DNA from: DASQBT01 sp049578545
GTDB lineage: Bacteria; Pseudomonadota; Gammaproteobacteria; Burkholderiales; Thiobacillaceae
DNA: 64,000 nucleotides
Assembly (NCBI GenBank): GCA_049578545.1
Contig: JBAUMF010000093.1
Span: forward strand, 58,812 to 122,811
Direction of reading: 5' to 3'
This document shows positions 53,529 through 62,217 of the stretch, piece by piece (within the stretch, counting starts at the first letter, position 1; every line of letters begins with the position of its first letter). Below the pieces are notes generated by a model. That model was not told the DNA's origin, made no database searches, and saw only the letters and a program-made list of their open reading frames with translations. Both the position numbers and the translations under genes were made by a program.

Positions 53529-54770
53529 TTATGGCGCTGCGGTCGCGACCTTGTTTTCTTCTCGCCCCAGGAATTCATCTAGATCGTCCAGCAGTGCATC
53601 GGCGAGGGTCTTTACGTGAACCCGGCACTCTGGTGTTTCGGAGACCTCAAAGGTGCCGAACCGCTTCTTCTTCACAACTTCGTAGCCACCCGAACAAAGG
53701 TTGCAGTATTCACATTCTCGCTCGCACACCCTTTGACTGGCGTCGAAATCATCGATCATTCGCGCCAGTTTGTCTGATGCAGCGATTTCCTCAATTGACT
53801 GGTCCCTGATGTTGCCGATGCCCAGGCCAAATCCATCTCCATATGCATCCTTGAGCATGTCGACATAAAGCCCGGCATGAAACGTTGTGACATTGCCATG
53901 CACGTCGATGTTAAGGGTGCGGAAAGGAAAACTCGTCTCGCGACCCGTATTCCCGTGGCGCAAATTCTCGGGCGCGAATATCTTGGCATAGAACTGGGCA
54001 AAGTTCCTCACCTTGAAAGACGCCCCTCCATCGCTTGTATCCCTCAGCTTTCTCAATATCCGCCTTATGAACGCATAATGTGAATCCGCGTCGCTCTGGT
54101 CATAGCGCAACGTGGGATGCGGCGAGTTCTGCTCTGACAGAAAATTGAAGTGGAACCCGCGTATTTGGTCCTTCCTTGAGTAGAAGAAGTCTATGAACCG
54201 CTCCGGCTGGCTCAGGGACTCTTGCGAAACGACCGCAATCAAATGGTACTTGAGACCGTATGCCGTCAGCAGATCCATGCCGTGAAGTGTTCTTTCGAAA
54301 GTGGGTCTGCCGGACCAGTGCAACCTGTGTGAATCATGAATATCTTGTGGTCCGTCACAACTCACACCAATGTCAAAAACCTCCTTATGCCGACGGAAGA
54401 AATCGCACCACGCATCGTCAATGAGGACTCCATTTGTTTGAATGTGGAATCTCAAATCCAGATCGTCACGTCCGTGGCGGGATTTAAGGGCCTGGATACG
54501 TTCGACCGCCTGCTCGTAATAGGAAACCGGCAAGGTCAGGGGCTCTCCTGCGTGCCAGCTTACGGTTAATTTATCTCCAATAAAGCGGCTGCTGAAGATC
54601 TCGGCAAAGACCCGCTCGATCAGATCAAGGGGCATTCTGCCCTTTTGGCGCCGGCTTTCAGCCGACAGGCAGCAATAGGAACAGTTCAGGTTGCAGAAAG
54701 GGGTCCCCTGCAGCACAACCAGCTCAATCGGACCCAACTTGCGTTCATCCTTGCCTGCCGTGCGTGTCAT
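53529..54770 (-). CDS. Radical SAM/SPASM peptide maturase
   Basis: 413 residues. The radical SAM cluster motif CxxxCxxC is C26-C30-C33 (PFCNLNCSYCC) and a GEP motif follows (SWHAGEPLTL). The C-terminus has a Cys-rich SPASM/twitch-like region (CERECEYCNLCSGG) ending FGTFEVSETPECRVH, close in pattern to RiPP maturases that form cyclophanes (GrrM/AmcB/YhhB-type, from memory). A small peptide gene lies just upstream. It probably cross-links residues in the precursor's C-terminal core. Confidence 0.85.
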   Translation of the reverse strand: MTRTAGKDERKLGPIELVVLQGTPFCNLNCSYCCLSAESRRQKGRMPLDLIERVFAEIFSSRFIGDKLTVSWHAGEPLTLPVSYYEQAVERIQALKSRHGRDDLDLRFHIQTNGVLIDDAWCDFFRRHKEVFDIGVSCDGPQDIHDSHRLHWSGRPTFERTLHGMDLLTAYGLKYHLIAVVSQESLSQPERFIDFFYSRKDQIRGFHFNFLSEQNSPHPTLRYDQSDADSHYAFIRRILRKLRDTSDGGASFKVRNFAQFYAKIFAPENLRHGNTGRETSFPFRTLNIDVHGNVTTFHAGLYVDMLKDAYGDGFGLGIGNIRDQSIEEIAASDKLARMIDDFDASQRVCERECEYCNLCSGGYEVVKKKRFGTFEVSETPECRVHVKTLADALLDDLDEFLGREENKVATAAP

Positions 54771-54800
54771 GATTTGCCAGTCCTGCTCCAGTGAGGCCCA

Positions 54801-54842
54801 ATAAAAAACTGGGCGCCGTCAAACCTCCATTTCACGGCGCCC
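54801..54842 (-). terminator. Terminator/attenuator between precursor and maturase genes
   Basis: On the minus strand GGGCGCCGT (54842-54834) and ACGGCGCCC (54819-54811) form a perfect 9-bp stem with a 14-nt loop, followed by AGTTTTTTATT. Partial read-through would give excess precursor over maturase, as in many RiPP operons. Confidence 0.75.
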
Positions 54843-54862
54843 ATCTATCGAAGACAAAGACA

Positions 54863-55057
54863 TCAGGTCTGCATCATCGGACCCCATCCCCGCTGTCCTC
54901 CGGAATCCTCGGTTGCGAACGTGCTGACAACCGAATGATCCCCAAGATGCCCATCCTTGAATGCCGCTTCATGCTTGGCAATTCGGGCGGAGATCGCATC
55001 ACCATGCTTAACCGTTGCGTCAACTTGTTTAGTCATTGCGTCACTTTGCTTGATCAT
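54863..55057 (-). CDS. Candidate RiPP precursor peptide, 64 aa
   Basis: ATG at 55057 after GGAAGG. The N-terminal ~40 residues are polar, Lys/Asp/His-rich and helical (MIKQSDAMTKQVDA...), with a repeated xDA(M/T/I) pattern, as for a leader. The last ~25 (DHSVVSTFATEDSGGQRGWG and PMMQT) contain single Phe and Trp, Gly and a Ser/Thr-rich region, as expected for a core acted on by a radical SAM enzyme. It stands first in the minus-strand set precursor-maturase-amidinotransferase, with its own promoter and terminator. Confidence 0.7.
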   Translation of the reverse strand: MIKQSDAMTKQVDATVKHGDAISARIAKHEAAFKDGHLGDHSVVSTFATEDSGGQRGWGPMMQT

Positions 55058-55159
55058 TGAGTCACCTTCCTTTCGTCAATTGCCATAGAAGCGTTTCCGT
55101 GGTTACGGCATAAACACATCGTTTGGCACGGCTCCGTGGCGTCAACCGCACCTGATTTC

Positions 55160-55187
55160 ATAATAAGTTAAGTTTCTGAGTGTTCAA
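55160..55187 (-). promoter_or_regulatory. Sigma-70-type promoter of the RiPP operon
   Basis: On the minus strand TTGAAC (55187-55182), 16 bp, TATTAT (55165-55160). Transcription would start near 55153, giving a leader of about 95 nt before the precursor ATG. The 55058-55396 interval holds no gene otherwise. Confidence 0.5.
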
Positions 55188-55396
55188 GGTGGAATCGTTT
55201 CCAGGATATTGAGAGCCTAAATTCAAATGCTCCTGATTTCGGGGGGCACGCCAGCTATCCAGCCTGCGCTGGGTTCGTGAACCGTTTCTTATGCCAGGAT
55301 GAACAAGCAGCGTAACGAGCGCGCCTGATTTGTCGCGTGAATTGGTCCTCGCTTACACCTCTTTGTGCATGGACTCCAATCGATGGTCAGGGAAAT

Positions 55397-55690
55397 TCAG
55401 TGGCGCCGCTTTGGCAACCTGGTTCTTGCTGACATCTCAGCCCCAATAGACTCTGCCATTCCCTCCCGCAGACGGGCAAGCGCGCGACGTTCTTGCAGTG
55501 TCGCTACGCCGGACAGCTTGTCGTGGTGACAGAGCCAGCATCTGGAACGGCCACATCCGCCAACTCGCTGTGCCTTGCGGAACCGGCCTGGCTGAAACTC
55601 GCACTGGCAAAGTGCTTCACCACGGTGAGTCCTCAGATGCGCACGCCAGATGCGGAGCGTGCGGGATCGTTCGAATGTTGCGCGTTTCAT
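55397..55690 (-). CDS. Small Cys- and Arg-rich protein, 97 aa
   Basis: 97 residues with RIWRAHLRTHRGEALCQCEF, then FQPGRFRKAQRVGGCG and RCWLCHHDKL. The CxC...GCG...CxxCH spacing suggests a small zinc-binding or structural domain, and the pattern resembles conserved hypothetical proteins of this kind I have seen in proteobacteria. Function unknown. It is in the same orientation as the RiPP genes, 340 bp upstream of the precursor, and may be unrelated to them. Confidence 0.6.
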   Translation of the reverse strand: MKRATFERSRTLRIWRAHLRTHRGEALCQCEFQPGRFRKAQRVGGCGRSRCWLCHHDKLSGVATLQERRALARLREGMAESIGAEMSARTRLPKRRH

Positions 55691-56198
55691 TTGCTGCTAT
55701 CCGTTCAAAACGTTTGCTGATTCAATTTAGCATGTCATACGTGAAATTTGCCCGGTGCTCTTGCCAAATGAAACAGGGGTGCAGTACCCGCAACCCTCAT
55801 GACGATGGATGCCTCTGTATCATGAACGCCCGCACTGAGCTTCCGGTTCTATGGATAGACACGCCGCTTTTCTTCAGGCGTGGCATTTGCACGCTTCATT
55901 TCCGCGCTATCTTTAATTATATGGACCGAGAATGCTGCAGTTTGTGAACTTGCCGTCTGAGCAATGTCTTACCAACGTTGATAGGGTTGAGCGAGGCCGA
56001 TAATTGGCCAGGCATTCTCTGCTGACATCAGGAGCATATTGCCGATGGGTCCCGAGCATTGTTGATGCCTGCCCGTGGTTGTGTGCACATCCGGTGCAGC
56101 CAGGCAGGCTTCGCGAATATGTCCGGGAAGGCCTGGTACGATTTCCCAGGCATTGCCTTTACTTTGGCAAGCACAATCAAAATGGGTGATATGCGGTT
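55691..56198. other. 508-bp region without a convincing gene
   Basis: Plus-strand frames 55498-55947 and 56004-56189 have no ribosome site and no recognisable motif; the second (61 codons) cannot be fully excluded. AT-richer than flanks. Confidence 0.5.
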
Positions 56199-56780
56199 AT
56201 GAACTTATCGTTTGACACGCTTGATGCAATGTCCAGGATGACCAGGACACGCATGAATTACTGGGCCGAAACCCTAATCGACAGCGTGCTGGCCGTTGCT
56301 TTCATGAGCGAAGGCTTGCGTCAACACGATCTCTCCCTTACAGCCGCCCTCGCTACGATCCTGCTCGGTCTGCTTATTTTCAGTTTTATGGAGTACTGCT
56401 TTCACCGCTGGATGTTCCACGGAACGGTCGTACGCCTGAAGCAAGGCCACGCGGTGCACCACATCCACCCGCAGGGCTACGACGCACTTCCATTTTTCTT
56501 CCCCCCGCTTGTATTAATGGGGCTAACGGGCGCGTTCTCCCGCTTTCTGCCCTTGCACCTGACCTTTCTGCTGTCTGGCGCAATCGCCTTCGGATATGTC
56601 ACCTACGGACTCAGCCACTTCCTCATTCATCACAAACGTTTCCACAATGCCATCGCGCGCAAATGGGCTTCGCACCATCACATTCATCACCATCATCCTG
56701 ACTGCAACTTTGGCGTGACCACGCCGTTATGGGATGCCATTCTGGGTACGCGCTACGCTGCGAAGCATAAACAGGTTTAG
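56199..56780 (+). CDS. Sterol desaturase / fatty acid hydroxylase family protein
   Basis: 193 residues with four TM helices and the His clusters of the di-iron membrane hydroxylases: HRWMFH, HAVHHIHP, HFLIHHKRFH and HHHIHHHHPDCNFG. The end NFGVTTPLWDAILGTRY is typical of carotenoid/fatty acid hydroxylases. The likely reaction is O2-dependent C-hydroxylation of a lipid; the substrate is unknown. It stands alone. Confidence 0.85.
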   Translation: MNLSFDTLDAMSRMTRTRMNYWAETLIDSVLAVAFMSEGLRQHDLSLTAALATILLGLLIFSFMEYCFHRWMFHGTVVRLKQGHAVHHIHPQGYDALPFFFPPLVLMGLTGAFSRFLPLHLTFLLSGAIAFGYVTYGLSHFLIHHKRFHNAIARKWASHHHIHHHHPDCNFGVTTPLWDAILGTRYAAKHKQV

Positions 56781-57122
56781 CCATCGGCCTGGCCTGAACT
56801 GATTTCAGCGGCGATCTGTTCCCCGGTTTATCGCTTCTTCATGTGCAAGTTCTGTTTCCAGATTACCCGACCCACAAACCGGTTGGCTGCATATTGCCGA
56901 CTCGTGGCATTGCTTCCAGCGAGCCATCGGCAGATTTCGCAGGGACGGATAAGCCGCTGAGCAGACCATCGCATCGCTTGCCAGCGGCATTGCCAAACAT
57001 CCTGTCTTTGCCCGGCGTGACCGTTTCTGGAAGCAGAGTCGGCGTGCTGCGCAAGCGTCGGGCTGCGCAACGGCCGTGGGGAGCAAAGGTCGCGGCAGGG
57101 GAGCTTGGTGTACCATTTCCCA
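56781..57122. other. 342-bp region, no gene seen
   Basis: Minus-strand frames at 56805-57374 and 56828-57268 mostly overlap sohB in antisense and show no conserved features; plus-strand 56843-57139 lacks a ribosome site. Confidence 0.5.
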
Positions 57123-58127
57123 ATGAACGTCTTCCTTGAGCAATACGGTCTGTTTCTTGCCGAAGCCGCCACCCTGGTGCTGGCAATCGTTGTCCTTGTT
57201 GTCGGCCTCGTCGCCATATCGCGCCGCAGAAGCAAGGATGCTGGACAAATCCATGTGACCCATGTCAACCGCCAACTGGAAGCGGCTGGCGACCGGATTC
57301 AGGACTTGCGTCTGTCGAAGCAAGCGCGCAAGGCATTGCAGAAGAAGCGCAAGCTGGAACGCAAGGCCGAGCAAAAAGGAGCGCAGGAGGGCCCCTGCAG
57401 CTACTTGCTGGACTTCAAGGGAGATATCCGCGCCTCTGCGTTTTCAGCGCTGCGCGAAGAGATCAGCGCCATCCTCGAGGTTGCCGAAGCAGGTGATTCG
57501 GTACTGTTGCGGCTGGAAAGCGGGGGCGGCGTGGTAAACCGCTACGGCCTCGCTGCTGCCCAACTGCTTCGCCTGCGCGACGCGCAGTTGCCGCTCACCG
57601 TGATGGTGGATACGGTCGCCGCCAGCGGCGGTTACCTCATGGCAGCCGTCGCCGACAGGATTGTCGCCTCGCCCTTTGCGCTGATCGGCTCCATCGGCGT
57701 GGTCGCGCAACTGCCCAACTTTCATCGCTGGCTGCAGGCCAGAAACATTGACTGGGAACAGTTTACCGCCGGCAAGTTCAAGCGCACGGTGACCCTGTTC
57801 GGTGAAAATACCGACGAAGGTCGGGCCAAGCTGCGCGAGGAACTGGAGGAAATTCACGCTTACTTCCGTGCATTCGTGCAGGGCCGCCGCGCCCGGCTCG
57901 ACATGGAAAAAGTTGCCACCGGAGAAGCCTGGCTTGGCAGCAAAGCCCTGGAGTTGGGCCTGGTGGATGAACTGGCCACCAGCGACGAGATCATTCGCAG
58001 TGCCTGCCGGCACGGCAAGGTCCTGCACGTGCATTTCCAGCGCAAGCTTTCCCTGCCCCAACGTCTTCGGGTCTCGGCGCTGTCTGCGTGGGATGACATC
58101 TGGCAGCCGCCTTACCCGCTCCCCTGA
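57123..58127 (+). CDS. sohB: S49-family inner-membrane protease SohB
   Basis: 334 residues: an N-terminal TM helix, a basic coiled segment, then a S49 peptidase domain with the nucleophile Ser in DTVAASGGYLMA and the catalytic Lys in AGKFKRTVTLFGE, as in SohB/SppA. ATG 57123 is preferred over 57105. It degrades membrane-associated peptides. Convergent with the patatin gene. Confidence 0.9.
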   Translation: MNVFLEQYGLFLAEAATLVLAIVVLVVGLVAISRRRSKDAGQIHVTHVNRQLEAAGDRIQDLRLSKQARKALQKKRKLERKAEQKGAQEGPCSYLLDFKGDIRASAFSALREEISAILEVAEAGDSVLLRLESGGGVVNRYGLAAAQLLRLRDAQLPLTVMVDTVAASGGYLMAAVADRIVASPFALIGSIGVVAQLPNFHRWLQARNIDWEQFTAGKFKRTVTLFGENTDEGRAKLREELEEIHAYFRAFVQGRRARLDMEKVATGEAWLGSKALELGLVDELATSDEIIRSACRHGKVLHVHFQRKLSLPQRLRVSALSAWDDIWQPPYPLP

Positions 58128-58273
58128 CGAAGCGTTGCGGGACGCGTGGGTACGCATGAAGAGAGTTTCTCCAAAGCGCTTGGGACACCGCGGAGGTGAA
58201 TTACCAGGATGACGGGAAGAAGCAGCCAGCGTCCTTCGCGCCACATCCGTCCTTTGCATCGTCTTGTACACCT

Positions 58274-59170
58274 TTAGCGCTCGCGCGCCCTGGCAAGCTT
58301 GGCTTTCAGCTCCGGCATGATGGCGGCGGCGGCTTTCTCGCCTTCCAGGATGGCCAGGTTCCGGTCCTCGAAGCTGGTGCTGCTCATGCCCGCCGTCTTC
58401 GGCCGGATAACCACATCTGCGTCCATCAGTTCGTGGCTGCTGATGGCATGGCCCATGATGGCGAAGGTCTGAAGCAGCACGTCCAGGGTGCTGGTGAGCT
58501 TCTCCCGGCGCACCACGTTGGAGATGTCCACGGCGATGGCGAAGTCCGCACCCATCGCGCGCGCGGACTGGACTGGCACCGGCGAGGTGAGGCCGCCATC
58601 CACATAATCCCGTCCGCTGATCTCGACAGGCTGAAACAGGCCCGGTACGGCACTGGAGGCGCGGACCGCCATGCCCGTGTTGCCCTGGCGGAACAGCACC
58701 ATATCGCCCCTTTGCAGATCGGTGGCCACCACGCCCAGGGGTTTGGGCATCTTCTGTATGGGCAGGTTTTTCACCTTCTGGTTGATGAAATCCTGCAGGG
58801 CCTCTCCCTTCAACACACCCCGGTTGGGCAGGGTCCAGTCCGCCACCATGTCCTCTTCCATCTGCAGGGCCAGCTTCTGCAGGTCAAAGCCGTTCATGCC
58901 CGAAGCGTAGAGCGCCGCCACCACGGAGCCGGCGCTGGTGCCCACCACCAGGTCCGGCACAATGCCCTGGGCCTCCAGCGCCTTGATCACGCCGATGTGG
59001 GCGAAGCCCCGTGCCGCGCCGCCGCCCAGGACCAGGGCGATCTTGAGCGGAGGTTTGGGCACCGGCACAGGCGTAGGCACGGGTGGCGGGGCGGGGGAAG
59101 TCGGTGCCGGGGGCGGGGCCGCACAAGCGGAAAGCAGGGCGGCGAGCAGGAGCATGGAAAGACGGCGCAT
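58274..59170 (-). CDS. Patatin-like phospholipase lipoprotein (RssA type)
   Basis: 298 residues: lipobox LLSAC at the N-terminus, a Pro-rich linker, then a patatin domain with the oxyanion loop GGGAARGF, nucleophile elbow GTSAGS and catalytic Asp in YVDGGL. It would hydrolyse lipid esters at the cell envelope. Confidence 0.88.
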   Translation of the reverse strand: MRRLSMLLLAALLSACAAPPPAPTSPAPPPVPTPVPVPKPPLKIALVLGGGAARGFAHIGVIKALEAQGIVPDLVVGTSAGSVVAALYASGMNGFDLQKLALQMEEDMVADWTLPNRGVLKGEALQDFINQKVKNLPIQKMPKPLGVVATDLQRGDMVLFRQGNTGMAVRASSAVPGLFQPVEISGRDYVDGGLTSPVPVQSARAMGADFAIAVDISNVVRREKLTSTLDVLLQTFAIMGHAISSHELMDADVVIRPKTAGMSSTSFEDRNLAILEGEKAAAAIMPELKAKLARARER

Positions 59171-59480
59171 GAAGAAATCGACTCTGGTTGAATGGCAGCA
59201 CTAGGTTGCGTTGGTGAGCAATCCTAACGTGTATTGGCCGGCAACCATAACTTGTGTCGGTTAGCAGGCTGGAGTTGGGCAAGTCAGCAGGGTAAACCTG
59301 CGTAGTTGGCATGATTGGCGCGCATCTGCAACTGTTGGCCCAACAAATTTACTGTATGGTTGCGTCAATGAAATCAGGGGTTGACCCTGGCCGCCAATGC
59401 GGGAGTAGTATTCCTGTGCAACTGGACGCTTTTTTTGCTCAGCGCGTCCGCAGTCCTGCCATCTTGCCGAAGGAGGTTTC
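59171..59480. other. 310-bp divergent intergenic region
   Basis: Between the patatin gene (minus) and iorA (plus). A TTGGCATG element at 59306 has the GG-N10-GC spacing of a sigma-54 promoter but a poor -12 (GCGC); it is not called. Confidence 0.5.
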
Positions 59481-59927
59481 ATGCTCGAACTTAATGTAAA
59501 TGGCAAGCTTCACCAAGTCGATGTTGAGCCAAACATGCCCCTGCTGTGGGTGCTGCGAGACCACCTGGGTTTGCTGGGCACCAAGTACGGCTGCGGCATA
59601 ACGATGTGCGGGGCATGCACGGTTCATGTCGATGGCGCGGCAGTCCGTTCCTGTGGAATGCCCGCATCCGCGGCGGCAGGCAAGAAGATAGTGACTATCG
59701 AGGGCCTCGCCCACGGCAGCCTGCAGGACGCCTGGATCGAGCACGAGGTACCGCAATGCGGCTATTGCCAGACCGGCATGATCATGGCAGCGGCGGCGTT
59801 GCTGACGAAGGACCCCACCCCCACCGATGCCGACATTGACCGGGCGATGACCAATCTGTGCCGCTGCGGCACCTATGCCCGGGTGCGCAAGGCGATCCAC
59901 GCCGCCGCCGCGGCAAAGAAAGCCTAG
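59481..59927 (+). CDS. iorA: [2Fe-2S] subunit of a molybdenum hydroxylase (IorA type)
   Basis: 148 residues. The plant-type ferredoxin cluster is YGCGITMCGACTVH...C and the second cluster is CGYCQTGMI...LCRCGTY. These two [2Fe-2S] centres pass electrons from the Mo cofactor subunit encoded 10 bp downstream. GGAGG precedes the ATG. IorA/B-type enzymes oxidise N-heterocycles such as isoquinoline; the actual substrate is unknown. Confidence 0.88.
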   Translation: MLELNVNGKLHQVDVEPNMPLLWVLRDHLGLLGTKYGCGITMCGACTVHVDGAAVRSCGMPASAAAGKKIVTIEGLAHGSLQDAWIEHEVPQCGYCQTGMIMAAAALLTKDPTPTDADIDRAMTNLCRCGTYARVRKAIHAAAAAKKA

Positions 59928-59937
59928 GGAGGTTGCC

Positions 59938-62085
59938 ATGAAGATGAATCGTCGCGACTTTCTCAAGGCATCCACGGCCCTGGGCGGCGGGTTGATGCTG
60001 GAGTTTTCTTTCCCCTTGGCGGCTATCGCAACCAAGGACGCGCCTGCCGCCGAGGTCGACGCCTGGGTAGTCATCCATCCGGACGACAGGGTCGTGGTGC
60101 GCATCGCCCGTTCGGAAATGGGGCAGGGTACCTACACCGCCCTGGCGCAGCTGGTGGCCGAGGAACTGGATTGCGACTGGGACAAGGTCAGCGCCGAGTT
60201 TGCCTCGCCCAACGAGAACTATCGCAGGCACCGCATCTGGGGCTCGATGTCTACCGGCGGCAGTCAGGGCGTGCGCAGCTCGCAGGATTACGTGCGCAAG
60301 GGTGGGGCTGCGGCACGCATGATGCTGACCCAGGCCGCCGCCGCGCGCTGGAACGTGCCGGTGGCCGAATGCACGGCTGACCGCGGCGTCATCATCCACG
60401 TGCCCAGCGGGCGCACCCTGCGCTATGGTGAGGTCGCGGGCGATGCGGCGAAACTTGAACCGCCCGAGGAGATCCCGTTACGTGACCCGAAGGAATGGAA
60501 AATCGCGGGCAAGCCGGTGCACCGGCTCGACATCCCCGACAAGGTGGCCGGCAAGCCGGTCTTTGGCGTTGACGTCAGCCTGCCGGGAATGCTGCATGCC
60601 TCCATCGCCCAATGCCCGGTGTTCGGTGGCACGCTGAAGAGCGTCGACAGTTCTGCGGCCCAAAGGATGCGCGGCGTAAGGAAGGTAGTGCAGGAACCGG
60701 ACTTTGTCGCCATCATCGCCGACAGCTGGTGGCGCGCCAACCAGGCGCTGCAGGCACTCAAGATCGAATGGGATGTCGGCGTCAACGGCAATGCGTCAAA
60801 CGCAACCATCATGGCCATGCTGCGCGAAGGCCTTGCCGATCCGCAACTGCCCCAGGCGCGCAGGATGGGCGATCCGGATGTGGCGATGCAAGGCGCGGCC
60901 AGGGTGATGGAGGCCGAATACGCCTCGCCCTACCTTAGCCACGCCACGATGGAACCGCAGACCTGCACGGCGTGGCTCAGACCCGATGGATTCCTCGATG
61001 TATGGACCTCGACACAAAACGCCGAAGCCTCGATGAAGGTTGCCGCCGAGACCGCGGGGCTGCCAATGGAGCAGGTGGAAGTCCACAAGATGATGCTGGG
61101 TGGCGGTTTCGGCCGCCGCGGCGCATCACAGGATTTCGTCCGGCAGGGCGTGACGATTGCCAAGGCCATGCCCGGGACGCCGGTGAAGATGATGTGGTCG
61201 CGCGAGGAGGACATGCAGCACGACTTCTACCGCTCGGCCAGCATTGTGCAAATGAAAGCGGGCCTGGATGCAAACGGCAATCTGGTCGCGATGCATACGC
61301 GCATCGCCTGTCCATCAATCCTCAAGGTTCTGCTGCCGGAGATGCTGAAAGGGGACGGCATCGATTTTGCGGCGGTGCGTTCTTTCAACGATATGCCCTA
61401 TACGGTGCCGAATCAGCAGGTCGACTACGCCATGCGCAACGGCCATGTGCCCGTTGGTTTCTGGCGTGCACCGGGGCAGCAGAATTCCTACTACCGTGAA
61501 TGCTTCATCGACGAGCTGGCGGTTGCTGCAAACAGGGACCCGGTTGATTACCGGCTGGCGATGCTGAAAGCGGATGACAAGAATCGCGGCGTCCTTGAAG
61601 CGGTAGCGAAGGCGGCTGAGTGGGGAAGACCTTTGCCGCAGGGCCTTCACCGGGGTGTCGCGGTGGCCGACGGGTTTGGCAGTTTCACCGCCATGGTGGC
61701 GGAGGTGTCAGTCAGTCCAGCGGGTGAGGTCAGGGTGCATCGCATTGTCGTTGCCATCGACTCGGGCTACGTCGTCAATCCGGATACCTGCCGCGCGCAG
61801 GCCGAGAGCAACGTGGTATTTGGTCTCGGCCCCATCCTCTACCAGGAAAACAGCGTGAAGAACGGGCGCATTGTGGAATCGAACTTTGACGACTTCCGCC
61901 TTCCCCAAATTCATGAGATGCCAAAGGTTGAAACCGTGCTGGTACCCAGCGGCGGCTTCTGGGGTGGACACGGCGAGCCCGCAATCCTGCCGCTGGCGCC
62001 AGCGGTATGCAATGCAATCTTCTCCGCCACCAGCAAGCGCATTCGCTCGCTGCCACTCGGGCAGCATGATTTGCGCAAGGCATGA
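59938..62085 (+). CDS. iorB: Molybdopterin-binding subunit of an IorB-type oxidoreductase
   Basis: 715 residues with a Tat signal (RRDFLKAS), so the enzyme is exported folded. Xanthine-dehydrogenase-family features include EMGQGTYTALAQLVAEEL, GGGFGRRG around the Mo site, FWRAPGQQNS and GGHGEPAI near the end. GGGAGG precedes ATG 59938, and the frame overlapping iorA is not used. It pairs with the [2Fe-2S] subunit; an accessory cytochrome subunit often found in such operons is not present. Confidence 0.88.
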   Translation: MKMNRRDFLKASTALGGGLMLEFSFPLAAIATKDAPAAEVDAWVVIHPDDRVVVRIARSEMGQGTYTALAQLVAEELDCDWDKVSAEFASPNENYRRHRIWGSMSTGGSQGVRSSQDYVRKGGAAARMMLTQAAAARWNVPVAECTADRGVIIHVPSGRTLRYGEVAGDAAKLEPPEEIPLRDPKEWKIAGKPVHRLDIPDKVAGKPVFGVDVSLPGMLHASIAQCPVFGGTLKSVDSSAAQRMRGVRKVVQEPDFVAIIADSWWRANQALQALKIEWDVGVNGNASNATIMAMLREGLADPQLPQARRMGDPDVAMQGAARVMEAEYASPYLSHATMEPQTCTAWLRPDGFLDVWTSTQNAEASMKVAAETAGLPMEQVEVHKMMLGGGFGRRGASQDFVRQGVTIAKAMPGTPVKMMWSREEDMQHDFYRSASIVQMKAGLDANGNLVAMHTRIACPSILKVLLPEMLKGDGIDFAAVRSFNDMPYTVPNQQVDYAMRNGHVPVGFWRAPGQQNSYYRECFIDELAVAANRDPVDYRLAMLKADDKNRGVLEAVAKAAEWGRPLPQGLHRGVAVADGFGSFTAMVAEVSVSPAGEVRVHRIVVAIDSGYVVNPDTCRAQAESNVVFGLGPILYQENSVKNGRIVESNFDDFRLPQIHEMPKVETVLVPSGGFWGGHGEPAILPLAPAVCNAIFSATSKRIRSLPLGQHDLRKA

Positions 62086-62217
62086 ATGCCGGCCTGATGC
62101 CTGAAAAGGCCTTCCTGCCGGGCCAGTGAGGCGAAAGAAGGGACTGTCTTCATCCAGGGTGTGGGCCTGCGTTCGGCCTCCCGAATGCAGAAGTTTCAAC
62201 TCACCATACGCTTGCGC

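Noticed and set aside
56004..56189. 61-codon plus-strand frame before the hydroxylase gene
   Set aside because: TTG start, no ribosome site and no recognisable composition or motif.
59306..59321. Second sigma-54-like promoter before iorA
   Set aside because: The -24 part is good and GG-N10-GC spacing is right, but the -12 reads GCGC instead of TTGC and no activator gene is near.
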